Below, piece by piece: positions 1-8,909 of a stretch of DNA of 64,000 bases; within the stretch, counting starts at the first letter, position 1; each line of letters opens with the position of its first letter. The stretch lies in contig JBAXJB010000005.1 in NCBI GenBank assembly GCA_037138055.1, positions 9,992 through 73,991 of the forward strand, given 5' to 3'. Made by a program: the position numbers and the translations under genes. Origin of the DNA: CAITNM01 sp037138055 (GTDB lineage: Bacteria > Pseudomonadota > Alphaproteobacteria > Paracaedibacterales > CAITNM01). Under the pieces are notes generated by a model, which had not been told where the DNA came from, did not search any database, and saw only the letters and a program-made list of their open reading frames with translations.

Positions 1-2
1 GT

Positions 3-737
3 GCTAGCGATTTCCGCTATATGATTGACCACACAAGGTTTGCTATGTCGACAGATGAAACCCGTTATCATCTAAATGGCATTCATTTTCATCTTTTTGA
101 AGAAGACGGCATGAAACTACGCGCTGTTGCTAGTGATTTGCATCGATTAGCCTGTGTAAGCATCAATGCGCCTGAAGGATCAGCAGACATGCCTTCAATG
201 ATTATTGGCCGCAAAGCCATTACTGAGATAAGAAAACTATTGGAGGAAGCACCTGAACAAGTAAAAGCAGGGCTTTCGGATAGTCGATTCGAACTTAGCA
301 TACAAGGCGGTCAAAATCGTATGAGTTTTAGCACGCGCCTTGTTGACGGAGAATTTCCAGAATACCAACAAACATTGACTGCAGACATTGAACGCACCGT
401 AAAAGTAAACACGCGCGCACTAGCAGATGCTGCTGACCGAGTCAGTACCGTTATCACTGACCGAGATAAAATTCTGCGTATCAATCTCGAAAATCAGCAC
501 GCAAAGCTTTCAGCAATCAGCCAAGAATTAGGCGCTGCTCAAGAAGAAGTTGATGTAGAATCATCTTGCAGTGACCCAATTCAAATTTGTTTCAACGTTC
601 GCTACGTGCTTGATGTTGCTGGATTAATTAAAGACGAAGAAATGAATATGCATTTAACTTCTCCAGACACACCAATTATTATACGTCCCGCAAACACCAA
701 CAACGAAGCATACGTTATTATGCCTTTGTTTGCGTAA
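3..737 (+). CDS. dnaN: DNA polymerase III beta subunit (sliding clamp), 5' truncated by window edge
   Basis: This is the C-terminal two thirds of the DNA polymerase III beta clamp, which encircles DNA and tethers the replicative polymerase. The reading frame is open from base 3, so the gene begins upstream of the window; the first in-frame ATG (21) is internal. The motif FAMSTDETRYHLNG, typical of the second clamp domain, lies right at the start, and the protein ends in YVIMPLFA, matching the YV-MP ending of DnaN proteins. About 130 N-terminal residues are missing. A strong intrinsic terminator follows 20 bp after the stop, so it is the last gene of its transcription unit. Confidence 0.95.
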   Translation, partial: ASDFRYMIDHTRFAMSTDETRYHLNGIHFHLFEEDGMKLRAVASDLHRLACVSINAPEGSADMPSMIIGRKAITEIRKLLEEAPEQVKAGLSDSRFELSIQGGQNRMSFSTRLVDGEFPEYQQTLTADIERTVKVNTRALADAADRVSTVITDRDKILRINLENQHAKLSAISQELGAAQEEVDVESSCSDPIQICFNVRYVLDVAGLIKDEEMNMHLTSPDTPIIIRPANTNNEAYVIMPLFA

Positions 738-757
738 GAAAAACTACCATCATATAG

Positions 758-790
758 TTCGGGGGCATAACTCCCCCGAATATCTTTTTA
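758..790 (+). terminator. Intrinsic terminator after dnaN
   Basis: Perfect 8-bp GC-rich stem (758-765 with 773-780, TTCGGGGG/CCCCCGAA) with a 7-base loop, followed by a T-rich run (781-789). It is the clearest rho-independent terminator in the window and ends the dnaN transcript. Confidence 0.9.
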
Positions 791-913
791 TACCTTCAAA
801 TAACATCATTAGATTTTTTCTATAATTAAGCTGTATATATCTCGCTCTTAATATTTAATTAAACAATATAATATATATTTATATTATGAATTGTCTTAAA
901 TATATTAAAAATT

Positions 914-1702
914 ATGAATAAAAATACTTTTGTCAAACTATTTTTCTTCATGTTATTCCATGACCTAGGTGGAAGCACCCAAACATACTATGAATTTTTT
1001 GACCCACCATTTTCACATATAAATGGAAATCATGAAAAAGTTGGAATCGTATTTTTACATGGTCTAGGTGGAAGCGCAGAAAGTTGTAATGAATGGATTG
1101 ATTTTGCAAGGAACGAAGGCATACGCCCCTCTTCTTCACAATGTGCAGTATATATTCCTGAAGCAAAAGATCGTTCTTGGTTTGATGTAAATGCCTTGTT
1201 ACCCGATTTAATGCATATTTCGAATCCAAAAAATCAAACGCCAGCTAACATTAAGACCCTCTTGGAAAAGATAAAAAACATCGCTCCTCAGCTTCAAAGC
1301 TTAAAAGCAGGCATTAAAGATTTTATGAAACGTGAAGGAATAACAATGAAGAATTTGCATTTCGTTGGCTATTCTCAAGGTGGAATATTAGCGCAAATGC
1401 TTGCTTATTCTTTACCAGACTCTTGCGGAAGTGTGTGTTTTGCTGGTTGCCCATGGGTATGGACTCCTGGTGAAGACATTAAGCTTCCCCATTCAATTTT
1501 GATGGCAATTAATAATGATGATCCTATCTTTGGAAACATCTATCATTTTTCACGAGATATTTTCAAGAAAAAGGTAGGATCAAAAAAATTTAATACAGCT
1601 GTAAAAGAAGTGATTGAACAAGAAGGCGGTCATAGTATTTCTCAAACTGCAAAAATTGTATGCGCAAAACATTTCAAAGAAATTTTAGGAGTTATTTCAT
1701 AA
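914..1702 (+). CDS. Probably exported alpha/beta hydrolase (carboxylesterase/thioesterase-like)
   Basis: A 262-residue alpha/beta-hydrolase fold protein, probably an esterase or acyl-protein thioesterase; the substrate is unknown. The oxyanion motif HGLGGS lies at about residues 49-54, the nucleophile elbow GYSQGG at about 154-159 and the likely catalytic histidine in EGGHSIS near residue 238. A hydrophobic N-terminus (FVKLFFFMLF) suggests a signal peptide or membrane anchor. Just after it is a second HDLGGS segment, an apparent in-frame copy of the oxyanion motif 33 codons upstream of the real one. The gene stands alone between the dnaN terminator and the atp operon, behind a very AT-rich leader with no clear ribosome binding site, so the start is less certain than the family. 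Confidence 0.75.
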   Translation: MNKNTFVKLFFFMLFHDLGGSTQTYYEFFDPPFSHINGNHEKVGIVFLHGLGGSAESCNEWIDFARNEGIRPSSSQCAVYIPEAKDRSWFDVNALLPDLMHISNPKNQTPANIKTLLEKIKNIAPQLQSLKAGIKDFMKREGITMKNLHFVGYSQGGILAQMLAYSLPDSCGSVCFAGCPWVWTPGEDIKLPHSILMAINNDDPIFGNIYHFSRDIFKKKVGSKKFNTAVKEVIEQEGGHSISQTAKIVCAKHFKEILGVIS

Positions 1703-1762
1703 AGTTGATTTATCCAACAAAAATTAAATAACCGCATCTCGCAATTCCCCCTAACATGCTGC

Positions 1763-1768
1763 TATACT
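1763..1768 (+). promoter_or_regulatory. Probable -10 element of the atp operon promoter
   Basis: TGCTATACT at 1760-1768 is an extended -10 box (TATACT); no good -35 is seen 17 bp upstream. Transcription would begin near 1775. This argues that the GTG at 1770 is not the atpH start and favours the ATG at 1803. Confidence 0.45.
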
Positions 1769-1802
1769 GGTGGGTATAAAAGCGTATCATCAAAAAGTAA
1801 AT

Positions 1803-2363
1803 ATGCACGTTCAAAGTGTTCAACTCCGGGTCAGCTTAACGGGACGTTATGCAACTGCCCTATATAAAGAGGCTTCCTCTACAAAGAGTACTGAAGCCAT
1901 TTTGAATGATATAAATACGTTTGATGAGCTTCTAAAAAGCAGTAAAGAACTAGAGCACATTTTAAAAAGTAACTTTTTGCGCGTAAAAGATGCACTTCAT
2001 ATTTTAGATGAAGTTGGAAAGCTTATGAATTTTTCCGAATTATTTGTGAATTTTTTAAAGATAATTGTGACTAACAGACGCGGCACTTTTCTACAAAATA
2101 TTTTCAATGATTTTTTAGCTCTTGTTGATATTCAGACTAATACAGTACCCATTCGTATAGAATTTGCACAAATTGAAAAAAGCAATATTAGTGCAATAGA
2201 AAGGCTATTGAAAAAAATGTATCCAGACCAAGCTTACAGATTTGAACATCATCAAGTTCCTGAGCTTTTAGGTGGGTTCAGAGTCTTTATTCGTGAACGT
2301 TGTTTAGACTATAGTTTAAAAAGTCGCCTAAATCGTCTATCTTACCAACTAAAAGAGGCCTAA
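1803..2363 (+). CDS. atpH: F1 ATP synthase delta subunit
   Basis: Delta subunit of F1F0 ATP synthase, the peripheral-stalk protein joining F1 to the F0 b subunits. The family signature is LTGRYATALYKEA near the N-terminus, and the C-terminal domain has LLGGFRVFIRERCLDYSLKSRLNRL, matching the usual GG-x-D-S-x-x-x-L-x-x-L ending of delta subunits. From the ATG at 1803 the protein has 186 residues, the normal length. A GTG 33 bp upstream (1770) also reads in frame but lies at the likely transcription start. First gene of atpH-atpA-atpG-atpD, 5 bp before atpA. The F0 genes are not in the window, as usual for alphaproteobacteria, where F0 forms a separate operon. Confidence 0.9.
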   Translation: MHVQSVQLRVSLTGRYATALYKEASSTKSTEAILNDINTFDELLKSSKELEHILKSNFLRVKDALHILDEVGKLMNFSELFVNFLKIIVTNRRGTFLQNIFNDFLALVDIQTNTVPIRIEFAQIEKSNISAIERLLKKMYPDQAYRFEHHQVPELLGGFRVFIRERCLDYSLKSRLNRLSYQLKEA

Positions 2364-2368
2364 ATTTT

Positions 2369-3931
2369 ATGCAGCATCGCGCTACCGAAATCAGCGATAT
2401 CATCAGGAATACTCTACATCATGCTGATAAGGCTTTTGACAGTTATGAAGTTGGCACAGTCCTTTCTGTTGGTGATGGCATTGCTCGCATCTATGGCTTA
2501 GACAATGTTCAAGCTGGAGAATGGGTTGATATTATTACCAGCGACGGCACACCAGTACGGGGCATTGCAGAAAACCTTGAAGTTGATCATGTAGGCGTGG
2601 TGATTGTTGGTAATGATCAGTTAGTTAAGGAAGGCGACCAAGCACGCAGAACCCACCAGATTGTCAACGTAAGTGTTGGCAAAGGGTTGCTCGGTCGTGT
2701 GGTTGATGCATTAGGCAATCCCATTGATGATCTTGGCCCATTAGAAGATGTCACATCTACTCCTATCGAACGTAAAGCTCCTGGTATTATCGCCAGAAAA
2801 TCAGTGCATGAACCAATGTTAACTGGAATTACTGCTATTGACGCTTTAGTTCCAATTGGACGCGGGCAACGAGAATTAATTATTGGTGACCGACAAACAG
2901 GAAAAACCACTATTGCTGTTGACGCGATTTTAAATCAAAGAGAAATCAATAAAGGCCCTGATCCTAAAAAACATTTGTATTGCATTTACGTAGCTATTGG
3001 CCAAAAACGTTCATCAGTCGCGCAATTAGTCAAAACTCTGCAAGACCAAGGTGCTATGGATTACACTATTGTTGTTGCAGCAACGGCTTCTGACCCTGCT
3101 CCTTTGCAATATCTTGCTCCGTACACTGCTTGTGCCATGGGGGAATATTTTCGCGACAATGGTATGCATGCTCTTATTATTTACGATGATCTTTCCAAAC
3201 ATGCTGTAGCTTATCGTCAAATGTCTTTGCTGTTACGTCGTCCTCCTGGACGCGAAGCCTATCCAGGCGATGTGTTTTATTTGCATTCACGTCTTTTAGA
3301 ACGCGCAGCGAAATTAAGTAATGAATTGGGCGGAGGCTCACTAACAGCGTTGCCAATTATTGAAACACAAGCCGGTGACGTGTCTGCATACATTCCTACA
3401 AACGTGATTTCAATCACCGACGGTCAAATATTTTTAGAAACAGAACTATTTTATCAAGGCATACGCCCAGCAATTAACGTTGGACTTTCCGTTAGCCGTG
3501 TTGGGTCTGCTGCACAAACTAAAGCTATGAAAAATGTTGCTGGTAAAATTAAACTAGAGCTTGCTCAGTACCGAGAAATGTTAGCGTTCTCCCAATTCGC
3601 TAGCGATCTTGATGCAAATACTCAAGCGCTTTTAGCACGCGGCGCAAAACTTACTGAACTGTTAAAGCAAGACCAAAGAAAACCTTATTCGCTAGCACAA
3701 GAAGTTGTTGTGCTGTTTGCAGCTGTTCGTGGCTTTCTTGATAAAGTTCAAGTGGAACGTATTAAAGAATTTCAAAAGGACTATCTGCACCTTCTTGAAA
3801 CTCAAGAACCAGAAATGATGTACGCTATAAATCATACTGGTATTTTAAGCAACGAACACGAAGAAAAATTAAAAACCTTTTTAGATGAATTCCTAAGCCG
3901 TTTTGCCCATGAGCCTAAAAGAACTACGTAG
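2369..3931 (+). CDS. atpA: F1 ATP synthase alpha subunit
   Basis: Alpha subunit of the F1 catalytic head, carrying the non-catalytic nucleotide sites. The N-terminal barrel contains VLSVGDGIARIYGLDNVQAGE (about residues 31-51), the Walker A loop GDRQTGKT is at 173-180, and the LLRRPPGREAYPGDVFYLHSRLLERAAK block is intact. At 520 residues it is slightly longer than usual (about 505-510). Its 3' end overlaps the start of atpG by about 23 bp, which suggests translational coupling. Confidence 0.98.
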   Translation: MQHRATEISDIIRNTLHHADKAFDSYEVGTVLSVGDGIARIYGLDNVQAGEWVDIITSDGTPVRGIAENLEVDHVGVVIVGNDQLVKEGDQARRTHQIVNVSVGKGLLGRVVDALGNPIDDLGPLEDVTSTPIERKAPGIIARKSVHEPMLTGITAIDALVPIGRGQRELIIGDRQTGKTTIAVDAILNQREINKGPDPKKHLYCIYVAIGQKRSSVAQLVKTLQDQGAMDYTIVVAATASDPAPLQYLAPYTACAMGEYFRDNGMHALIIYDDLSKHAVAYRQMSLLLRRPPGREAYPGDVFYLHSRLLERAAKLSNELGGGSLTALPIIETQAGDVSAYIPTNVISITDGQIFLETELFYQGIRPAINVGLSVSRVGSAAQTKAMKNVAGKIKLELAQYREMLAFSQFASDLDANTQALLARGAKLTELLKQDQRKPYSLAQEVVVLFAAVRGFLDKVQVERIKEFQKDYLHLLETQEPEMMYAINHTGILSNEHEEKLKTFLDEFLSRFAHEPKRTT

Positions 3932-4751
3932 AAGAATTTCAAGCGTTAAATCAACGCAAAAAATTACAGCTGCCATGAAAATGGTGGCTTCGGCAAAACT
4001 ACGTCGTTTGCAGGAACGCGTCCATTTTGGTCATGATTACATTGAACGCTTGAATCTTATTGGTAGTCATTTAGGAAAAGTCAGCCAAGATATTGAAACT
4101 GCGTCTCCTTGGTTAAATGCAGAAGGCGATCAAGATTTAATAATCATTTTTGGTGCAGAAAAAGGCTTATGCGGGAGCTTTCACAGCAACCTTGTGCGTA
4201 AAATAAACCAAGTATTAGAAGAACATTCTAACCCTGAACTGTTAATATTCGGTCCAAAGGCCGCGGATGCATTAAAAGACAAACAAACACAAAATTCAAG
4301 TTTTAATATCGATTTCACAAAACCGAGTGCGCAAACTTTTTTGAATCTTGCAAAAGCCATTGAGCCATTGAAAAAATCTAAAAAAATCGGCCGAATTCAT
4401 CTTATTGGGTCAATTTTTAAAAATATTTTGACACAACAGACATATTCAAAAATTCTTTGTCCTTTTGTATTTGAATCCACACAAATAAACAGTGATACAA
4501 ATATTTTTGAACCATCAGCAGACGTATTCTTGCCTCACTTTTTTACACAATATTTAAGTGCGAATCTTCATCAAGCTTGGCTTGAAACTTTAACAGGGGA
4601 AATGGCTTCACGCATGACTGCTATGGATAATGCGACCAGAAATGCAAAAGATATGCTTAGTGACCTAAGCCTTGAATACAATCGCACGCGTCAAGCACAA
4701 ATAACCACAGAACTAACCGAAATTATCGCAGGATCAGAGGGAGCACAATAA
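3909..4751 (+). CDS. atpG: F1 ATP synthase gamma subunit
   Basis: Gamma subunit, the rotating central stalk of F1. The N-terminal helix MSLKELRRRISSVKSTQKITAAMKMVASAKLRR is diagnostic, as is the C-terminal MASRMTAMDNATRNAKDMLSDLSLEYNRTRQAQITTELTEI. I prefer the ATG at 3909 (MSLKEL) over the ATG two codons upstream at 3903 (MPMSLKEL), because family members start this way; both lie inside the end of atpA. The stop overlaps the atpD start (TAATG). Confidence 0.96.
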   Translation: MSLKELRRRISSVKSTQKITAAMKMVASAKLRRLQERVHFGHDYIERLNLIGSHLGKVSQDIETASPWLNAEGDQDLIIIFGAEKGLCGSFHSNLVRKINQVLEEHSNPELLIFGPKAADALKDKQTQNSSFNIDFTKPSAQTFLNLAKAIEPLKKSKKIGRIHLIGSIFKNILTQQTYSKILCPFVFESTQINSDTNIFEPSADVFLPHFFTQYLSANLHQAWLETLTGEMASRMTAMDNATRNAKDMLSDLSLEYNRTRQAQITTELTEIIAGSEGAQ

Positions 4752-6172
4752 TGACCACCCAACACAAAGGATATATCTCACAAATCATGGGGGCTGTTAT
4801 TGACGTCTATTTTGAAGGTTATCTTCCTCCTATTTTAAATGCTCTAGAAATACCCAGAGAAGACAGTGAAACTAAAGGAAAATTAATACTAGAAGTCGCT
4901 CAACACCTTGGTGAAGGAACTGTGCGTACCATTGCTATGGATGCCACTGCAGGACTACATCGCGGTCAAGAAGTTATCGACACAGGCTCTCCCATTTGTG
5001 TGCCTGTTGGCCCAGAAACTTTAGGGCGCATTATGAACGTTATTGGTGAACCAATTGATGAGCGTGGCCCTATAAAAACTAAGCAAGTATCGTCGATCCA
5101 CCGCAGCGCCCCTGAATTTATAGAACAGTCACCTGCCACTGAAATTTTAACCACAGGAATTAAGGTTATTGACCTATTAACCCCCTACCCTAAAGGTGGA
5201 AAAATTGGCCTTTTTGGCGGCGCAGGCGTTGGTAAAACTGTTTTAATTATGGAGCTTATTAATAACGTTGCAAAAGCACATGGTGGTTATTCTGTGTTCG
5301 CAGGTGTTGGCGAGCGTACTCGTGAAGGTAATGACCTCTACCATGAAATGATTGATTCTGGCGTGGTTAAGCTGGATGAAGAAGGATCAAAAGCAGCGCT
5401 TATTTATGGACAGATGAATGAACCACCAGGAGCACGTGCTCGTGTAGCATTATCAGGACTAACAGTCGCTGAATATTTTCGCGATGTTGAAGGAAAAGAT
5501 GTTTTATTTTTTATTGATAATATTTTCCGCTTTACCCAAGCTGGTGCTGAAGTTTCAGCTCTATTAGGACGCATGCCATCAGCGGTTGGATACCAACCGA
5601 CATTATCTAGTGAAATGGGTGATTTGCAAGAACGAATAACTTCAACGACTAAAGGATCCATTACATCTGTTCAAGCAATATATGTTCCCGCCGATGACTT
5701 AACCGACCCTGCCCCTGCTGCATCTTTTGCTCACTTAGATGCAACCACAGTGTTAAGTAGAAGTATCGCTGAATTAGGTATCTATCCAGCTGTTGACCCG
5801 CTTGATTCTACATCACGCATTCTATCAGCTGACGTTGTTGGCGAAGAACACTATCAGGTAGCGCGTCATGTGCAAAAAATATTACAAACCTATAAATCAT
5901 TACAAGATATCATCGCCATTCTAGGTATGGATGAATTATCTCCTGAAGATAAATTAACTGTTTCCAGAGCTAGAAAAATTCAACGTTTCCTTTCACAACC
6001 ATTTTTTGTGGCAGAGGTGTTTACTGGCTCTCCCGGGAAACTTGTATCATTAGCTGACACTATAAAAGGCTTCAAAGGAATTTGTGATGGAGATTATGAC
6101 CACATCCCTGAAAGCAATTTTTACATGATTGGTAACATTGAAGAAGCGTTAGAAAAAGCAAAAGCCGCGTAA
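4751..6172 (+). CDS. atpD: F1 ATP synthase beta subunit
   Basis: Catalytic beta subunit of F1 ATP synthase, 473 residues. Walker A GGAGVGKT is at 156-163, followed by VFAGVGERTREGNDLYHEM, and the LSSEMGDLQERITSTTKGSITSVQAIYVPADDLTDPAPA segment is intact. Translation is coupled to atpG through a one-base TAATG overlap. The next gene should be atpC (epsilon); instead an alpha/beta hydrolase starts 16 bp downstream. Confidence 0.98.
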   Translation: MTTQHKGYISQIMGAVIDVYFEGYLPPILNALEIPREDSETKGKLILEVAQHLGEGTVRTIAMDATAGLHRGQEVIDTGSPICVPVGPETLGRIMNVIGEPIDERGPIKTKQVSSIHRSAPEFIEQSPATEILTTGIKVIDLLTPYPKGGKIGLFGGAGVGKTVLIMELINNVAKAHGGYSVFAGVGERTREGNDLYHEMIDSGVVKLDEEGSKAALIYGQMNEPPGARARVALSGLTVAEYFRDVEGKDVLFFIDNIFRFTQAGAEVSALLGRMPSAVGYQPTLSSEMGDLQERITSTTKGSITSVQAIYVPADDLTDPAPAASFAHLDATTVLSRSIAELGIYPAVDPLDSTSRILSADVVGEEHYQVARHVQKILQTYKSLQDIIAILGMDELSPEDKLTVSRARKIQRFLSQPFFVAEVFTGSPGKLVSLADTIKGFKGICDGDYDHIPESNFYMIGNIEEALEKAKAA

Positions 6173-6188
6173 TAGGAAGATAAACGTT

Positions 6189-7091
6189 ATGCTAACACCT
6201 GAGACACAATTGTTTCTGGAAGGTTTAAAAAATTTAAACCGTCCTCCTATCGATCAAATTCCCGTTGAATTTATGCGTGATCAGTTTGAGACTGTATCTA
6301 TGTTATATGGCGGAAGTCGAATTCAAAATGTTTCATATGAAGACAGCATACTTACATTACAAAAAGTGAATCGCCCAGTTAAAATTCGTACTTTTCAGGT
6401 TGAAGCACCGAAAGGGGTAATTTTATATGCGCACGGAGGTGGTTGGATTCAGGGCAGCTTAGATACTCATCATGTTATGTGTCAAAATCTAGCACAGGCA
6501 ACACGTAGTAATGTTGTAGCAATTGATTACTCTTTATGCCCTGAGCATGCATATCCAGTTGCATTAAACGAAATTGAGGCCGTATATAAATGGGCTGTTT
6601 CCGAACAATCCCTTCCCATTAGTGTCGCTGGTGACAGCGCAGGCGCAAATTTAATGGCAGGACTTATAATGCGATTAAACAGCCAACAATTGGCTTTACC
6701 CAAAGATTGTATTTTTTTCTATCCTTTTTTTGATTTAACATGCCAATTGAAGTCACTACAGGAATTTGCTGAGGGCTACATGTTAACTAAACATACAACA
6801 GTCCACTGCAGAAATACTTATTTAAGTAATGACCAAACGTTAGCAGAGCTCCCTGAAGTTTCGCCTTTATGGCAAATGGAAAATATCAAATTTCCACCTT
6901 CTTTAATTATTGCTGCTGAATATGACCCTCTTCGCGATGATTCAAGAATCGCTAAAGATATATTGAAACAAAAGGGTGCGTTGAAAGGCTATTTAGAAGT
7001 ACCTGGAGTCATTCATGGATTTGCGCAATTTCCAGGTTTATTTCCAGAATCAACTAAAGTTTTTGAATGGATTGGCAAGTTTTATAGCTAA
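6189..7091 (+). CDS. HSL-family alpha/beta hydrolase (acetyl esterase/lipase-like)
   Basis: A 300-residue hormone-sensitive-lipase-type carboxylesterase. The family's HGGGW oxyanion motif (about residues 78-82), nucleophile elbow GDSAGAN (about 153-159), acid EYDPLRDD and catalytic HGF near the C-terminus are all visible, so it should be active on short acyl esters; the natural substrate cannot be read from the sequence. No signal peptide, so probably cytoplasmic. It lies 16 bp after atpD with AGGAAG ahead of its ATG, so it is probably the last gene of the atp operon, in the position normally held by atpC. Whether it has any role in energy metabolism is unknown. Confidence 0.88.
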   Translation: MLTPETQLFLEGLKNLNRPPIDQIPVEFMRDQFETVSMLYGGSRIQNVSYEDSILTLQKVNRPVKIRTFQVEAPKGVILYAHGGGWIQGSLDTHHVMCQNLAQATRSNVVAIDYSLCPEHAYPVALNEIEAVYKWAVSEQSLPISVAGDSAGANLMAGLIMRLNSQQLALPKDCIFFYPFFDLTCQLKSLQEFAEGYMLTKHTTVHCRNTYLSNDQTLAELPEVSPLWQMENIKFPPSLIIAAEYDPLRDDSRIAKDILKQKGALKGYLEVPGVIHGFAQFPGLFPESTKVFEWIGKFYS

Positions 7092-7129
7092 GAAAACCAC
7101 TGATATTTTGTGTAACTAGTCTTAAAAAC

Positions 7130-7158
7130 TTGAATATTTTTGAAAAACCTCCTATACC
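7130..7158 (+). promoter_or_regulatory. Sigma70-type promoter for accA
   Basis: TTGAAT (7130-7135) and TATACC (7153-7158) are separated by 17 bp. The predicted transcript start near 7165 is about 20 bp before the accA ATG. Confidence 0.55.
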
Positions 7159-7185
7159 CTATCTATGGATTGATGATCTACGGCC

Positions 7186-8142
7186 ATGAATAAATTTTTA
7201 GATTTTGAAAAACCAATTGCTGAACTTGTTGGTAAAATTGAAGAGCTAAGACACTTAGCTAACAACAAAGACCTTAACATCGCTGATGAGGTTTCTAAGC
7301 TGCAATTAAAAGCAGATAAAATGATGCGTCAAACGTACACTCAGTTAACACCTTGGCAAAAGGTTCAAGTAGCTAGGCATCCGGACAGACCAAAATTTTC
7401 TGCATATATAAATGCAATTTTTACTGATTTTGTGCCACTTGCTGGTGATCGCTTATTTGCTGATGACCAAAGTATTGTTGGTGGCTTGGCGACCTTAGGT
7501 GGTGTATCTGTTATGGTCATTGGCCAAGAAAAAGGTAACGATACAGAATCCCGTGTAAAACATAATTTTGGCATGCCAAAACCTGAAGGGTATCGTAAAG
7601 CTCAACGTTTAATGGATATTGCAAATCGTTTTAAATTGCCAGTTATCACGTTTATTGATACGCCAGGAGCTTATCCTGGCATTGATGCCGAAGAACGTGG
7701 TCAAGCTGAAGCAATAGCTAAAAGCATAGAAAAATGCCTAACTATTGAAGTTCCCTTAATTACAATCATCATCGGTGAAGGTAGCTCTGGCGGTGCCATA
7801 GCTATTGCAACTGCAAATTCAGTATTAATGCTTGAACATGCAATTTATGCGGTAATTTCCCCTGAAGGATGTGCTTCAATTTTATGGCGCAGCTCAACAA
7901 AAGCTGCTGAAGCTGCTGAAGCCCAAAAATTAACCGCTCAAGACTTACTAACACTTGGTGTAATTGATGCAATTATTCCTGAACCTATTGGCGGAGCACA
8001 ACGCTTTCCTACACAAGTTGTTGAATCTGTAAGACGTCAGATAGAAATAGTTATGAATGACCTAATGCGCAATAGCGGACCACAGCTAAAACAAATGCGT
8101 CGTGAAAAGTTCCTGCATATGGGACAAAAGAGTTTAGGGTAA
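7186..8142 (+). CDS. accA: Acetyl-CoA carboxylase carboxyltransferase subunit alpha
   Basis: Alpha subunit of the acetyl-CoA carboxylase carboxyltransferase, which with AccD moves the carboxyl group from biotin to acetyl-CoA to give malonyl-CoA for fatty-acid synthesis. The N-terminus has the family start FLDFEKPIAELVGKIEELR. The core contains FGMPKPEGYRKAQRLM, TFIDTPGAYPGIDAEERGQAEAIA and GEGSSGGAIAIA, and VISPEGCASILWR is intact. At 318 residues it is full length. It starts an envelope/lipid cluster with uppS, cdsA and murJ, 44 bp before uppS. Confidence 0.97.
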   Translation: MNKFLDFEKPIAELVGKIEELRHLANNKDLNIADEVSKLQLKADKMMRQTYTQLTPWQKVQVARHPDRPKFSAYINAIFTDFVPLAGDRLFADDQSIVGGLATLGGVSVMVIGQEKGNDTESRVKHNFGMPKPEGYRKAQRLMDIANRFKLPVITFIDTPGAYPGIDAEERGQAEAIAKSIEKCLTIEVPLITIIIGEGSSGGAIAIATANSVLMLEHAIYAVISPEGCASILWRSSTKAAEAAEAQKLTAQDLLTLGVIDAIIPEPIGGAQRFPTQVVESVRRQIEIVMNDLMRNSGPQLKQMRREKFLHMGQKSLG

Positions 8143-8186
8143 CTTTTGAAAACCAAACATTTAACAACAAAACGGTGATACCAATT

Positions 8187-8909
8187 ATGATGTTGAACTT
8201 AAATATTCCAAAGCATGTCGCAATCATTATGGATGGCAATGGACGTTGGGCGAAAGCAAGATCGCTTCCTACTATTGCAGGCCACAGAGCTGGAGCAAAA
8301 GCTGTTGAAGAGATAATAGGACGCGCTGCAGAAATTGGAATTGAGTATGTAACTCTTTGGGCTTTTTCTTCTGAAAACTGGAAACGTGAGCAAGAGTGGG
8401 TTGAAGAACTTATGGGGCTGCTTCGTTGGTACCTACAACATTCAATCGATAAGCTTATAAAAAACAATGTACGTGTGAAAGTTATTGGTGACCGCTCAGC
8501 GTTCGCAAAAGACTTGCAAGACATGATCGGCAGCGTTGAAGACAGAACCCAGGAAAACACAGGTATTACTGTTATTTTAGCGTTAAGTTATGGAGGCCGA
8601 GATGATATTCGCAGGGCTACACAAAAAATTGCAGCTGACATCAAAAGCGGAGCTATACAGCCAGAGGATATTACAGAAGACTTAATCAGCCAAAATCTTG
8701 ACACCAAGTTTTGCCCAGATCCTGATTTATTAATTCGTACCTCTGGCGAATTACGAGTAAGCAACTACCTACTGTGGCAAATGGCTTACACTGAATACGT
8801 ATTTGTTGATTGCTTTTGGCCTGATTTTGGGGCAAAACAATTAGACTTAGCAATTGAACAGTATTCAAAAAGGCATCGCCGATATGGCTTATACAGTGTT
8901 GCAGCCTAA
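8187..8909 (+). CDS. uppS: Undecaprenyl diphosphate synthase
   Basis: Cis-prenyltransferase that makes the C55 lipid carrier used for peptidoglycan and other surface glycans. The diphosphate-binding motif MDGNGRWAKAR, HRAGAKAVEEI, LWAFSSENWKR and the C-terminal DLLIRTSGELRVSNYLLWQMAYTEYVF with FWPDF are all present. I chose the ATG at 8187 because GGTGA lies 8 bp upstream; an in-frame GTG at 8175 and an ATG at 8190 are alternatives. Its 3' end overlaps the start of cdsA by 26 bp. Confidence 0.96.
   Translation: MMLNLNIPKHVAIIMDGNGRWAKARSLPTIAGHRAGAKAVEEIIGRAAEIGIEYVTLWAFSSENWKREQEWVEELMGLLRWYLQHSIDKLIKNNVRVKVIGDRSAFAKDLQDMIGSVEDRTQENTGITVILALSYGGRDDIRRATQKIAADIKSGAIQPEDITEDLISQNLDTKFCPDPDLLIRTSGELRVSNYLLWQMAYTEYVFVDCFWPDFGAKQLDLAIEQYSKRHRRYGLYSVAA

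Noticed and set aside
838..913. Very AT-rich stretch before the first hydrolase as a possible replication origin element
   Set aside because: No DnaA-box-like sequences or repeats were recognised; low complexity alone near dnaN is not sufficient.
1770..1802. GTG start of atpH 33 bp upstream
   Set aside because: It lies at or before the predicted transcription start of the TATACT promoter and would make the protein longer than the family norm.
8051..8560. A 169-residue minus-strand frame across accA and uppS
   Set aside because: Antisense to two unambiguous genes, no recognisable domain and no ribosome binding site.
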